Assembly (NCBI GenBank): GCA_013365325.1
Contig: JABVXV010000009.1
Location: 434,001 to 498,000 of the forward strand
DNA from: Dipetalonema caudispina
Lineage: Eukaryota > Nematoda > Chromadorea > Rhabditida > Onchocercidae
DNA: 64,000 nt
Direction: 5' to 3'
In this document: piece by piece, positions 32,638 to 46,597 of the stretch
How the letters are laid out: every line of letters begins with the position of its first letter
How positions within the stretch are numbered: position 1 is the first letter of the stretch
Notes under the pieces: generated by a model
The model's input: only the letters and a program-made list of their open reading frames with translations
Database searches by the model: none
Told to the model about the DNA's origin: nothing
Program-made: the position numbers and the translations under genes

Positions 32638-35519
32638 ATGGACAAAGTCGCGGAATTGAAGGAGCCGAAGATTGAAGAGGTACTAGTTTTTCAGTTAAAG
32701 TGTTTTCCATGGAATTCTAATGTAAATGTTCAAGTAGCTGACTAAGCAGTTGTTTATCTTTTTCAGTGAATTCCTTTTGGCAACAAAAGATATTACATTT
32801 CAAAAAGTTGAGACTGACAGTTTTTTATAATGCCTTTGAATGATTTCAGTTTGTTATCTTGCTAGTAATCTGAAGCATTAGTGTCTCAAGATGAGTAGTA
32901 TTGAATATGGGTATTAAAGGAACTTCTACTGCCATGGACTTCGTCAATGTTATAAACTTTTAATGCAAATGTAATCCTTGTTTTAATATGTTATGTTTTT
33001 TGAAGTGGTCATATTACAACAGATGTGTTATTGCATCATTTCAGACTGCTTGTGGTGAAACAGGAAATCGTGATAATGTTGGTGAAGGAGGAAGTACATC
33101 AGTTTCACAGAATGAACATGATGAAATTATTGCTACGGAGAAGGTCCTCAATGCAATGCTATTCTATCGACGCTATGGGATTACTAGGATTCACATGAGT
33201 ATCTCCTCATTCCAGTTGGTTTTCCAATTATGTTAAACAATTTTCATAGATATTACTTTCTGTCATCTTTCATAGTTTCTTGATGATTATTATCTTTTTC
33301 CTGACTGACTGTAGAGCAGGCAAAATACTGTTGCTAGCATACATAACATCAAACTAAAACGGTTTATTTTAACTAGATTCGGTTTTATTTTTACTATGGG
33401 CTGATTAAAATCACTAGAATAAAGGACACATTAAAATCAAGCACTACTTTTATAAAATCAACAGCGAGAAGAAATATTTCATTGATAAAATTTATCCATC
33501 ATATTATTTATAGGGAAGTATCCTCATTTTTATAGTTCTGTATTTCAACTCTTTTTCATGTTTTTTATTTTTTCTTTAGAAGACTCTCAGAAGAGCAACA
33601 AGCGGCGCTTTCTCCAGCTTATCAGTACCATCTTGTAAAAATGAAGGAATGCATTGTTCACAATCAAAAGTAAATTTTTGAATCTTCTCATATTCTTCAA
33701 TTTTCTCGAGCAGTTATCATATTTCATATTTTAAACTTAAAATTGGTTTATTTCCGTCTTTTTTCTGAACTAAATGATTTTATTTCTATATCCAGTCGCA
33801 ATTTCAAAAGGTACAAGAAATACAATAATTTTTATTAAGGCATACTTAACAATGATTATTTGTAGGGTATTGAGAGAAATAATAGAATGTGGGATAAACA
33901 TGTTTGGAGATGATTTTGCTCTACGTGCTGCTGCTCAGATGACACAGTTGAGACCATCCAGCGATCATTACATGTCGAAAGTGAGAAGTACTCTGAAACA
34001 AATTATGAGAGATTGGAGTAGTGAAGGTATCGTTAATATTACCTATTAGTAACTATGTTCATAAAGTTCGGAAAATTTTCGTTTGTTTGTTAATTTGATT
34101 TGATATTGATATCACTTTTGATAGGTTCAGCACGTATAAATTACTTTTCATTGAGTTTATAACTTACTGTATTTTCATACTGTAGGAGATACGAGTTAAA
34201 CGTAGTTCTGTTTAAAGGTGAAGCCGAGCGGAAAAGCTGCTACAGCGATACGATGCAGATTTTATGTGAACGTTTTCCGGACAAAGAAAGTCGGTCGGCT
34301 ATCGAAGTTTTGGTTCCGGGCGCTGGGCTGGGAAGATTAGTTTGGGAGCTTGTCACCGAAGGATTCTCTGTCCAAGGAAATGAATTTTCGATTTTAATGT
34401 TGCTCACGTCAAATTTCATTCTGAATAAGTGCAAACAGGTATTTTTGATTAATGTGCAAACATGGAAGTGTTTCTTTGTCATTTCTATATTTTTTGTTAA
34501 AGTATTCCTGCAATTTATAGTTGGTAACTTATATCTGACTGAAACGCTTATATCATGTTTTGAAGTTATTGTAACATTCTGTTTTCCAGGCAAACGAATA
34601 TAAAATTTATCCTTTTGTGCTGGATACATGCAATAATTGGTCATATGGAGATCAGTTAAGACCAGTACGTTTCCCGGATGTGTGCCCTGTTATGCCTGAT
34701 GACGTAAGTTGCTACGTGGATTTTGGTTTTATGAATTAATCTTATTTAATGAACTATGTGCTGCAAACTCTCATTCCTTTTCTTTCCACTTTTATAGATT
34801 TATTACAAAGAGCACTAGGGTTAATAAAAGGCTTGAGCCTCTTGTAAATACTTACGATTTATTTGTATTTTTTCATAAATTTTAATTAGTTTATTTTTTT
34901 TTTTTTATTAGAGACCAAATAACTTTTCAATGTGTGCGGGTGATTTCCTGGAAGCAATGAAAAATGATACAGAACGATGGGACGTTATCGTAACAATCTT
35001 TTTTATCGATACTGCAATCAATGTACTCGATTATATTGATACGATTCATAAGTAACACGCTTTTTCACTTTTTAAATGATGTTATTGCTCAAAAAGTTGC
35101 AAGTACTAGTTTTTTTTTTTAAACTTTAACTTGTCATAGTTCCCAATGGTAATTTTTCTCGGATATATTGAGATAATGCTTTGAGGATATTGAAAAAGGG
35201 CGGTCTGTGGATCAATTTTGGACCGCTTACCTTTCATTTCGCTGATGGAGAAGCTGAGGGTGCTATCGAACTACCATATGATTCAATCATTCAGTATATT
35301 ACGAAGAAAAATTTTAGGTAATGGTCCAGTTCAACTTTATCTAGTTTCACAGAGAGATTTGCAGCGAGTGCTTTTGGAAATGAAATAAATTCTTTGGTTT
35401 TCAGGTTTGAACGCGATGAAAGAGCCAACAGATCCAATCCTGCATTATATGCTTGCAATCAGAAATCGATGTTACGTTATCAGTATAACTGTGGATTTTT
35501 CATATGCACTAAATTGTAA
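32638..35519 (+). CDS. CARNMT1: Carnosine N-methyltransferase (N2227 family)
   Basis: SAM-dependent methyltransferase; the animal family methylates the imidazole of histidine in carnosine to give anserine, and has protein-histidine activity. Nine exons join in phase: 32638-32679, 33045-33214, 33580-33669, 33866-34026, 34218-34438, 34590-34703, 34912-35051, 35186-35317, 35405-35519, giving 394 aa (human 409). Motifs: [34 protein letters not shown], the SAM site [16 protein letters not shown] with [61 protein letters not shown], and [16 protein letters not shown] at the end. N2227 signature residues around DxxxxxxxDYIDTI are intact, so the enzyme should be active. Confidence 0.95.
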
Positions 35520-36635
35520 TTTATGTAAAGATTTGTTATAAAACCTTTAATTTAAATTACTCTTCGAGATTGTGTCGGCGTCAAGCTTTGTTTCGCTAAT
35601 TTTATAAAATTGAATATCTCTGCTAAAGAAATTCTGTCAAACTAATTGGTTATAACTAGCTGGTATCGAGTGATATACTAGGCATTTTTTTTTGAAATAT
35701 TTTTCTGTGAAAGAGGAAATGCCGGATCATCTATGTATGCACAGAGAAAAAGTGCATAGCAATTCCTTTTCTTAAAATGGATTTTCTGCAGTGCTAACTT
35801 GTATGAAAAACCTTCTTTTTGCCAATTATTGCAATTAATACACTTTAATGCTGAATAAAACTTTGTAAGATTTTTCTATTTTACCATGGCAAACAAGTCC
35901 CTTTCTATAAATTTTTATATTCTGGACCTGCAGTTAAGTAAAGCAGTTTGTGAACTTTTATTTTCATTGATTTTTAAATCGAGGTGAAGACTGTGCTTTT
36001 CAACTGCTATTTTATTAACAGTATTTGCAGTCCAATCATTTAATCATTGAATATTTCCAGAAAAAATTTCGCTTCAGTATGTTCACTATTTAAAAGAATC
36101 GTTGAATTTTTAAGGTTTTTTCAGATGATGTTTTGTCAATGAATACCATTTATTGCATCAGTGAACTTCCATATAAGGAATCTAATGTTGGTTTTAAAAT
36201 TTTCAGTTCTTTGAGTTTTATATTTCCTGTAAATCATTCGATAAGATACAATTATGCAAGTTTTAATTTCAAGCTCTCAATTCAAAAATAATAGATTTAG
36301 AAGTGGCTCATTGCATGACTAGCAAGTCATTCATACTGTTAGTCTGCAGCTGGAAATCTTCATGAAGTTATTTTTTAAGTAATTCTTGAATGCTTTTCCA
36401 TTGTTGCAAAATGACACATTTTTTTTTTCTCTTTCAGTACGATAATTTACCATTAGTTAGAAATGCATCAATCAAATGATTGAACATGAAATTCAATAAC
36501 AAAACTATTTGCACTGCAGAATAGGAAGTTAAGTAAAATGCTTCTAAAAGAATTCAAGAAATTATATATCATTTGGTAAAACTCTCCAAATGATCATTTG
36601 AAAAGAGTTACATAACTCTTGTTTTATACTTTTAG
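35520..36635. other. Region between CARNMT1 and the first recognised WDR59 exon
   Basis: About 1.1 kb. The start codon of WDR59 must lie in or before this stretch but I could not fix it: short candidate first exons ending in phase 0 exist (for example ATG near 36250 and near 36315) without convincing support. AT-rich otherwise. Confidence 0.45.
35854..35859 (+). terminator. Polyadenylation signal of CARNMT1
   Basis: AATAAA 335 nt past the CARNMT1 stop. Confidence 0.45.
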
Positions 36636-39600
36636 GCAACTGTACTTGACAATGATTTCACCGAAAAATACATGTGCATCGGGTCGTAAGTTTTCAAGAT
36701 TTTTTGCTAAACTTTTGAAATTTCGTTGTATATGCTCTCAAATCCCAAAATTATGGTATATCGAATAGTCTTTGTTCTTGGGTATTTGATTCAGAAATTT
36801 GTATTAGTAACTTACTCTATCTAGGATTTAGAATGTTTATTACGATGACGAAAAACTTTATGCTGTCAGTAATTTATCAAATTTCAGTACAAAGAAATAT
36901 AATAATTGAAAAGTCAGTATTCAACTTTATAAGCTAAAATTTCAGTTCGATAAAAAATTTTTGTTCTTGTTCTTATAGCTGTGTTTATTTTCGTTTTTGA
37001 ATCCTGTAATGATGCGATATTTTCAAGTTTCTCGCATTACATAAAATTTGAGAAGTATTGCAAGAATAAATCTTCTCTGTAGCATTTAGTATGATAAAAA
37101 TTCGGTTTTTTTTCTTTGATTGCAGACCAGGGTCCGTGTCAGTTGTGGAAAGTGAGAAATATTCATCAACTCCTCGAACTATCAGAACAAATCGACACGA
37201 TGCTCATATAATACGCTGGCAACGTCTTAACGATACCTCTGGTAGTCACATCATTTGCGTGGTAACTATTCGCAAGATCTTAGTATCCATCTTGAAATTT
37301 CTTCAACGCTTTTTCTATCTCCAAAATTTATCCAGAATTAGAAAGAATTTCTATTAGTCCATTTTTACAGTCCACTCAATTTTTCGATATCTATGTTGTG
37401 AACTCTGATTTCTTGAGTCTACTGGATTCCACATGTGCTCATCCCTTCAATCTAACAGACGTTGATTGGTGTCCATACGATTCGAATGCTTTGGTATGCA
37501 TTTTTTTTGATGAAGTTTGCCTCTTTTGTATTTGTTCAAGAAGTCTTAGTTTGGCTTATGCATAGCTTTTATATGAAGCTTCTTGTTATTAACTGCTGCA
37601 TATTCAGCTGTCATGTTCAGTTGGCGATGCAGTGAAATGTTGGGATTTACGGGATCTGCGATGCCCTTGTTTGCAAATGCAAGTTATTGGTGGAGCAGAG
37701 CAAGCAAAGTGGGCTCCATTATCGGTCAATTTACTATGTACGTCTCATGGTACTGATCTACGGTTATGGGATAAACGGGTAAGTTAAAGGATTGAACATG
37801 ATGAACGTAAATTCGATCTATATGAATTATATGCTAAGTTACAACACAGCATTGATTTTCGATTTCATATTCAGTTTTTATGTTCAGTTGTTCATTGTTA
37901 GAGTCAAAGTTAAAGGAAAATCTTTTCGCCTTTACTGACCAGATTTCTTCTCATTAATCCGTCAAAAATGCTTATTTTTGAAAGTCATTAAGACCAAAAT
38001 CAGCTCGCTTGAACAAATCTTTGAACAAAACTTTGTTGAAAAAGGAAAAAAGAGAAAAAAAATTTTGTCGAAATAATGTTTTGTTTTTATAGAATGTGAA
38101 CTTACCCTTGCAAACCGTCTCAGCCCATATGCAAAAAATTTCTTGTCTTATGTGGCATCCCACAGCTGCGACATGTTTTTTAACTGCTGGCCTGGACGGC
38201 TATATCAAAGTAATTTTTTATCACTTTTTGTAATCTTGGATTACACTTTTGTTCAAATGGAAATCTGTTCAGTCATTGACTCATCTTAATCTTTATTTTA
38301 ATTTTGTCTCCTTAATTTCTATTCAAACCAATGAACTGTGCAGAAACATTGACAAAAAATAAATCTAGTGTTCTGAAAGGAGAATGCATATTTGGTTAGA
38401 ATTATGGATAAAAGAATCTGTTTTATCGTGAGTGCTTTTTAATCTTATACTTTGTAATTGAGATGTGGAATAGTAGCGACCTGACGAAGCCACGACACTC
38501 ATTAGGGATGCTACCAGCTCCAATTTGGAAAATTAAGTTTTCGGTAAGCAAAACTAAGTTCTTTGAAAGATATTTGCAAAATCAAATTGAATTGAGAAAA
38601 TTGTTCCGGACTTTGTATCATATGCAAGATGGAAATAATTTTGCTTCTTAATTCTTCTATTTTATCGTTTCTTGATCATTTAATTCTTTCCCATAAATGT
38701 ATTTAAGTTTGAATTTATTGCATGTTTAGAGTGATGGCAATGAATTTGCATCAATACCACTGCCGATGTATGGGCAATCAGAGGAAAGTTGTGCGTTAAG
38801 TTTATGGAAGACTAGTACTCTTGAGATCATTCAAGTAATTGGGGTTAGTATTAAATCTTCTCTTAAATAGTTCTTGCTAGCATGCAGTAGATTAGTGTTT
38901 TCCGATCTTTACTACTGAATTCATTTTTGGCTAGTTAACGTATAATATGAATGCTTATCAAGTTTTCATAATTTTCAGTGTGAAGATGATGTTCTACTTG
39001 ATCTGTGCTGGCAAAGGTTTCGTATGCAAAGGCAAACTTACAGTTGTTTATATTCAGCATCAAGATATGGCAAATTACGAAAATACAATTTGCCACTGTT
39101 TGGAGATTTAGTAATTGTTGAAATTTTCTATTTTCGCGCGAGAAATAATGTTCTCGCTAATACGAGCTCAAAAAAAGAACTTTCCAGTGTTCTGGAATCA
39201 CTGGTTATGATAAAATAATATGGGAAATGTGTAGCAGAACCATGTAATATATCATAGTTTTGTTACAGAGTGAAGAAGTAGTAGAAAAGAGCTGCTCTTC
39301 AAGAATTAGCGAAAGTACCGAAAATGCGTTTGTTCTAGATGAAGAAATGAAAGAGTCGAGAATAAAGGCACAGACTCCATTAGCAAATACTAGTATGTTA
39401 AATGCTCTTTATGGTGAAGGTGTATTCGTCGCTCTCTCTGCTATACTATGCATTCGAACACAAAACTTTTGTACGATTACAGTGATAAACTTTCCTGCAC
39501 TGAGAAACTGAGACGTTTTGAAGATACTAATTGTAGCTGGTACAAAAATTCACAAAAATTGATCTGTGAAACTTATTTTGCAGTTGGCACCAGCAAGCTG

Positions 39601-42600
39601 AATAAACGACCGATAATGATTCATAAGATGGAAATTATCGAAAACGGACTCTGTTTAACGGTACCCAAACAAGTAGATGTTTTGGCAGCTGAGTTGGTTC
39701 CTTTGAAACGCATGTGCAATGAAGATTTCATTGTTGAACAAGTGAGCAATCTTTCCGGAATCAGTTTGGAACTTTTCATAATGTAGTACTTGATTTTTAT
39801 TCTTAACAGAAATCGTTTGTTGGATTTTGATTAATTTTTCTTTTCTCAGTCTAGTTGGACGACAAGCACAGCTTAATAACGTGGAACAAAAATGCAGCTT
39901 TAAATTTTCGAATTAAAGCTGCCTTGTCGTTGGAGAAGAGAATGGAAGGATTCACACTTATAATTATCCGGATTGTTAATGAAGAAAATTACTTATCAGT
40001 TAATGAAGTCGAAACTATACTCAAGGTGAATGCTGTTTTCTCTTCTGAAAACATGAGTAGTTTAGTAGGGGATATCTGATTTGGATATTTATTTTGATAA
40101 ATGCATTAGAAAATATTTGTAGCTGCCATTAAATATTCTAAACATTGATCCGTATGTATCAAGTGTGGGTATGAGAGAAAAAACACTAGTTCACGCTGTC
40201 GAATTTCGTGTTTTTCAAATTAACTGTCAAAAGAATCTATTTTGTGAACGGCACAATGTTGTCTTTTTCAGAAATTATCGGATGAAATGGCAAGCTTGGA
40301 TATATCTTTGGAGAAAGAACCAATTTTGCCCGTTGTCCTACATAATTTGCTTAAAATAGTAACTTCGATGGAGGTATGCCTTTTTTCTGCGAAATTGTAA
40401 TGTGAAGAATCGGGACTTTCTTTACGATGTAAGTATCTGGAAATATGCTTTTTTTTGCTTGTTGAATTCAATTGAGAGAAGGATAAAAAGGAGTAAAAGA
40501 CGTGAAAGATATAGAAATCTTCAAAATTATATTTCTTTGTTTGGTTAATTGTTTAACCCTACATTTCTAAGATTTTCGCTCCTCGATCACTCGACATCCC
40601 AAAGCGGCCAGAAAATGTTGTCCAATTTTGTGATAGTACCTCAGGTGAAAGTGGCCCACATAGTGTCACGCCGGAAACTATTTCCGCACCTCCACCAAAA
40701 AGGTAAATTCTGTCAAGTAATTATGAACTTGGTAATCCCTTACTAATCCATTAATCTTTCACTTTATTGATCTTCCAAACATATCATTCGAACTTGTTAA
40801 TCTTTGCGTGATTTTGCTCCATTTTTATTCGAATATTAATATATGGGGGAAGAGAAAGGTTATTGTTTAATTCAGAAGTTCTAAGCGTTTAACTCAAAAG
40901 AAAGTTTCTTGCTAATTTTACCCAAATTAATAATACATTTAGTTCACTTTTTAGTACGCTATCATCACCATTACTTTCAATTTCATACGACCGTTGGATA
41001 CCATCTCCTCGAACATGTGGAGCACGTTTTAATGGCTCAGGTATAATCTCCCTTTCTCGAAGTATATAAGTTTTTCAGACTCATATTTTTTGAATTTTTT
41101 GTTTTTTGGACTTCCGTTTTGATAAAAATGTTTGCTAGTGATAGCAGTGACCTGTTATTAACATAATTTTGAAGGATTTCTGGTTATCTTCGGGCGAAAC
41201 GAACTGGCGATGCGACGTATGCAGTCGAGTAAAAGTTCCTTTCAAGACGAATCACTTTGGCTCTCAGCAGAACGGATCACACAAGCTTTGAAAGGCACTT
41301 CGTCAAAGGTTCTTTTATTTTCGAAATCTTCTTTTTGGAGCGTTTTATTTCATTTATTATTTGAAATCACTTTAGAAAGGTCCGTTCAGTTTTCTGGATG
41401 ATGGTCATGAAACTGATGACAAACATGTTAGTAGTACACCGCGTTCACTCGATGAATATAAAAATGAGTTGCTTCTGTGTGAGTTTGCAGTCCTTATATA
41501 TTTTTTCTAAGGAGTTTGAAAAAAAAATTTAAGATATGAACATTCAAGATATGACACCAATTTTGAAAGTAAATTGCAGCTGTGGAAGATATGCACACTC
41601 GTTTGCAAAATTTTTGTGGTCATGAGAAATGTAGTTCACCACTATGCCAGTCAATCTCTGCTACTCCGTTTTTTTCCCGTAACATGGCTTTTCTTCATCA
41701 AAAATTTGATATTGCAAGCAGTGGAACGTCTTCACTACTAGGAATGCGTACAAGTAATGTATGTCAAAATGTTTTTAAAAGCAAATATAAGGCATTTCAA
41801 TTTAATAAGATAAATTATGATTCAAGAAATCACCCGGATAAAGTTACAGTTTTCAGTCATTGGCAATGTTGAGTAATATATGTAGTAACAGTACCCAAAA
41901 TGTTCGGTCATGTCGTCGTCGAGGAAATTCAGGGACAAATGTTCTCGCTGACGGTAATTTTGATCATTTTCTTTTGATTTAAAAAGACTATCCACATATT
42001 AAATTACCATGTTCGTCATATATCCTCATCTTGATCATTTTTATATAGATTCAAAGTTTAATTTGCCCAAGTTTTTCTTTCAAGTTAGCGATTTAATATA
42101 TTCTTTAGTAATATTTTTCATATTGCAGACCATCATCATCTGGACGGCTGTGCTCCAATATCTGTGGTTGTTATTTATGATGTATCAGTGCTCATGTCAG
42201 TTAGCAAAGATCTTGCTCGTAAATACCGGTTATTCTTTTGTTTCTACGATCCTTTTATTATAGAAGTTAAATCAATTTGAAAATTGCTTTGGCGTACTCT
42301 ACTCCCTCTTCCAGCATTTCGAAGAAACTTGGATGGGGCTATTTTAGATTCACGCGAAATATTTTAACAGTAGCTAATGAATACATTAGTAAATCAGCAA
42401 GACTCTTTTTTATTAGACTTATTGGTGCTAATGCACTGGAGTTGTGTTTATGGAATCGGAAAGTGGTGAAGGAAGTAGGACGCAAAGATTTGGAAAATAT
42501 ATGGCAGATGATTGAGCTTTGCGTACGAATGGGAAAATCAAGGTAAATTCGCTTCGTCTTGTTTTTTATTGTATCAGTATTAAATCTTAACAAAATTTTA

Positions 42601-45600
42601 TAGTTTTATATTGTTCCACTATTTATTCTTAATATATGCTAAAATAGCTGGGATCTAATGGTGGTGTTTCTAGGAATAACAATGTTTTTTTTTTCTTGAA
42701 GTCCCATGTAAAAATCTCGATTATCTTCATTTTTTAGTGATATTAGTTTTCTAATTCTTTTAATAATTTCCGTCCGTTCTTTCCTATCCAGTTTTTGATT
42801 TTTATGCTTTCTGTTTCCTATTTCATTCTTATTTGTCTTTTCCTTTCAATTTCCTAACATTCGAAAGGGTTTTTTTTGCTTTGATTCTAAAAATACGCAG
42901 ACTGTATTACTTTCCTGTTTTCATTTTGAACAACACTTAAAACTTGATGAAAGCAAATAATAGATTTATCGACCTTGTTTTGCGATGCATTTTCTTTTAA
43001 TTGATGTCAGCATGTTAATTTGACCGATATAATCCTCTCACAGGGTAAACAATCAAGCTGATGTGAATAGTAGAACAGTATAGTTAAATCCATCTATATT
43101 TAAGACTTTTTTACTGAAAAGTAATCGATGTAAATACTCATTGTTACAACTAACATCTTAGATTGACAGAGTAACTTCAGCTGGCGTAAATGTTATTTCT
43201 CTGATCAAAACAATACACTGACTATGCCAGATCCCGATTCATCGGAAGAAGATAGTATGGCTGTGGCGGTGCATCCGTTCGGACGTTCACTAATTAATAG
43301 TTTGTAAATTTTTCGCTGTATTCTTTAAATTTTCCCTCAAAACTGAGATTTGGAAAATTTATTGCTCAGAAGTCTTCTTTAATTTCTCGTAATTTAGACA
43401 TATTTTCGAAGCAGTTTCTAAAAATTGTTCCATTCTTAACATTTCAGATTGGATTATTTTGCACGTATCAATGATTATCAGACTGCTGCAGTGATAATTT
43501 GCGTCTTAGGTTTGAGAAACAAACGGTGTTTTGAAACAGTCGATGGTAGCGTAGAATCATCAACTACCGCGAATTGTGCTGTTTACTATGAACACTCATT
43601 TAATACTTGTGGCACCAATCTTGTAAATTTAAAATATAATCGTTTTCGAGTTGAATATTTAGTGGCAATAAGCTGAAAAATATGAGATAGCATACTAACG
43701 CAAAAGTTTCGTTTTTTTTAAGATCAGAGGACTGTTTTTCCCTAATATTTTAATAAAGTTTCCTGAAATCGTACTTCAGAGTTGAGAGTTGGCGCTGCAT
43801 GAACATCATTAAAGTATTACGTGGTAGTTTTTTGAAGTTCTGAAACTCATAATAATTTTCAACTGTTTACCAGCAGGTTTTTAAAGCTGCCCTAACATTC
43901 TCACACTACTGAGAATTCAACGCTTAAATTTTGATATTTCAAAATAATTTCTTAGTTGCAGGATAGCCCAGCATACAACATAACCTGTGCGGATGCTAAA
44001 TCAGGCTTGAATTTGCAGTTGTTGCAACATGAAAAAGAAAAGTAATTTGCTATAACTTTTCCTAGATAGAAACAACAGCTTGTTGAAAACACAATTGTTT
44101 GCTAAACTAGTTTTCAAAATGGTTGTAATAGCTGAACTTAGAAGGCTTATATTATAAAAGAAGTGCAATAGTATGTCAATTTCATAAAATTTCCAGGAAA
44201 AAAGTCCTGGATCTCGTTTTTGGCAAATCCTTTCTTGTCATTCAGTACATTTTCAAGGTTCCCAGCAATCTTTAGTATTGTTTATTAACTATTCTAATCT
44301 CCTTATTCCTTTTGCCTATATATTCTCATTTTAGATTACATATGAAGGAACAACCGTCGTCAGCAGCCTCTGCTTCAAAGACTGCTCGAAAATTTTCTTC
44401 GTTATTTCAAAATGCCTTAATTGGTCATCGTTCAGTGCAGACCGCAAAAATAGGTTTATTTGACACTGTCCTTGTTTCAATTTAATTTATTCCATCCATT
44501 AATACGCTGTCATCGTATTGTGTATTTCATGATATGAAGATTACAAAGATTAACAAATTCTAGAAATGAAACCTGTTCCATTTCATCGCTTCAGGTTTTT
44601 CTGTTTGAGAAACATGGGACGTTTAGCTTAAGAATTTAAATTTCAGATTTGCAAAAATCCGAGCTTTTCTTGCTTAAACTCTTCATCTTAGTTCTCTAAA
44701 TAAGATTCTTCTAAATAAGATGCTTTCGACTGTGGAAACCAGCTGCTTTTACTTTGGTTTTGTTTTACAGAACAAGGTAGTAGGACGTCTTGTAGCCATC
44801 ATATACCCGAAAAGTCATTAATCTCAAGTATAGTGGAGCAACCTCAACAAGATCCTGCTTGCGATACTACCAAAAACAAACCTAGTTTATGCAGGTTCAT
44901 GTTATTATGAGAATTTTTAAAAGTTTTATTTTTTTCAAATCCTGTTACAGTATCATCTAAGAACACCCCAATAATCGAAATTCCTTAATGAAAGTATATT
45001 ACACAATCAAGCCTGAAGATTAATCTATGTTTAAGAGAAATGTTCTACGTCTTTTTGCTATTGATTTGATTTTAGCTGCTTTTCTTTATTTTAATAAAAC
45101 TATTTGAAGGAAGGAACGATTGTTATAATTATTACATTCCAGAGCTTCTTTTCTAACAAATCTTTAAAACAATTGCATTGCATTAGTGCTGATTTATGCC
45201 AATAATATTTGATTTAAATAGTTACCATCCTTATACTACAAATATTCCTTATGAAAATAAGAAATGTTTGGTTGTTCGAACACTGTGTTTATATTTGATT
45301 TTCTCTTTAATTTGTTTAGAGCTAGAAATTTTAAAATGGGAACTAACCAATGCTATTTACAGTTTATTGGATCCTCTTTCTAATGATCGATTCGACGAAG
45401 TACGCCATCAGTATGCTAGTTTACTATTCCGATGGAGGATGTTTTCGAAAGCTGCTGAAGTTATGAAGTATAGTGAGACTGCACCTTATTCAGCACCACT
45501 ACGAGGTAAATTTCTAAATTTGTGTTAGGATGTGACAAAGATAAAACTGAGTGTTAGCAGTGTAACTATCGATGAAAGGGATCTCCAAGTTTTGAAGGCT

Positions 45601-46378
45601 TCAGAAATTCAGAAGCGAAATTTTTTTTCTATATCTTGAAAACGAAAAATGGTAGCATTCAGCTTTCTTGCTTCCTCTCAGGAACGCACTTACCATTGCA
45701 CTATAAGCTTTCAGAACAAATTAAATAATATAGCTAATGAAATTCACGCTACGATTACTATAGAATTCGATAAGATCTAACATTCCTTGATACTAAACGT
45801 TGGATTGTGGTAAATTTTATCTCTATTACTGTAAACAAAAATGAAATTTCATATTTTAGTTCAGAGCTCGTGTCCGCAATGTAAAAATAAATTGCTGCTT
45901 TTCAAATGCGATCAGTGTCATATCCACTGGAAATTCCGTTGCTCCTTATGTCAACTTCCTGTGCTAGGTAATTTTCATGATACGATTTCAAGTGATCGGA
46001 GGTCGAAAAGACAGATTTGCTTAACTTTTATAATGTGATATATAATGTGATTTATAGTTCTCCATTTGTTCCATTTTTCTTGTCTATTTATGAATATGCA
46101 AACTTTTCGTAAAAAGAAAAAAAAAAAAAATATAAAGCAATAAAAAAGTTTGCTTTCCTTTACATGTAGGTTTCGATTCATTTTCTTATTCAATTTTATT
46201 ATTTCTTATCAGATTCTCGATTTTCTTGTTTAATTTGCCTCAAGCTTTTGCAGGTATGCTGACAGTATGTGCCTTATGTGGACACGGTGGACATAGCGAA
46301 CATATGGTGATTTGGTTCAAGGAAAATAACCATTGTGCATACGGTTGTGGGTGCGATTGTAAGTCGGTTTGTTTTTAG
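36636..46378 (+). CDS. WDR59: GATOR2 complex protein WDR59
   Basis: WDR59 is a subunit of GATOR2, the lysosome-linked complex that relays amino-acid status to mTORC1. The call starts at the first recognisable exon (36636-36685, ATVLDNDFTEKYMCIGS); the true start exon is not found. A beta-propeller of WD repeats runs from about 37130 to 39110 (DVDWCPYDSNALLSCSVGDA then VKCWDLRD; ADAQWAPL-type repeat with SHGTDLRLWDKR; KISCLMWHPTAATCFLTAGL; LWKTSTLEIIQVIG). An RWD domain follows at about 39690-40370 (LAAELVPLKRMCNEDFIVEQ to LISLEKEPILP-type end). Middle region: SPRTCGARFNGSGFLVIF at about 41000, SARLFFIRLIGANALELCLW (42400), AVHPFGRSLINSLLDYFARI (43270-43480). The C-terminal helical piece FDEVRHQYASLLFRWRMFSK (45390) and a RING-like zinc module (CPQCKNK, CDQCHIHWKFRCSLC, CALCGHGGHSEHM, CAYGCGCDC) end at TAG 46376-46378. 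Exon joins in 41.4-45.2 kb are not all resolved. Confidence 0.9.
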
Positions 46379-46597
46379 AAGTTCGTCAGTGATGAATTCA
46401 AAATTGATATTTTGTCTTACATGAACTGTTAAATGTGTTTGGAATGATAACCGAAGTAACCAATTCCAGCTGTATTTGCACAAGCTTAAACCTCTATCCA
46501 CTGATTCCTTTCTTTAAAATAAAAACGAGTGATAGGTACTGCGTTCTTCATTGTTAGTATATTTGCCAAAGAGTGGTGGTAAATTGTATATACAGAA
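46379..46597. other. Short spacer WDR59 / PDZ gene
   Basis: 219 bases with AATAAA at 46518-46523 (about 140 nt past the WDR59 stop) and a ttgtatatacag acceptor immediately before the next ATG. The layout (polyA signal, about 70 nt, acceptor, ATG) is what an operon junction with spliced-leader addition would look like. Confidence 0.5.

Noticed and set aside
34240..34644. 134-codon minus-strand frame.
   Set aside because: It is antisense to confirmed CARNMT1 exons and mirrors their codon use.
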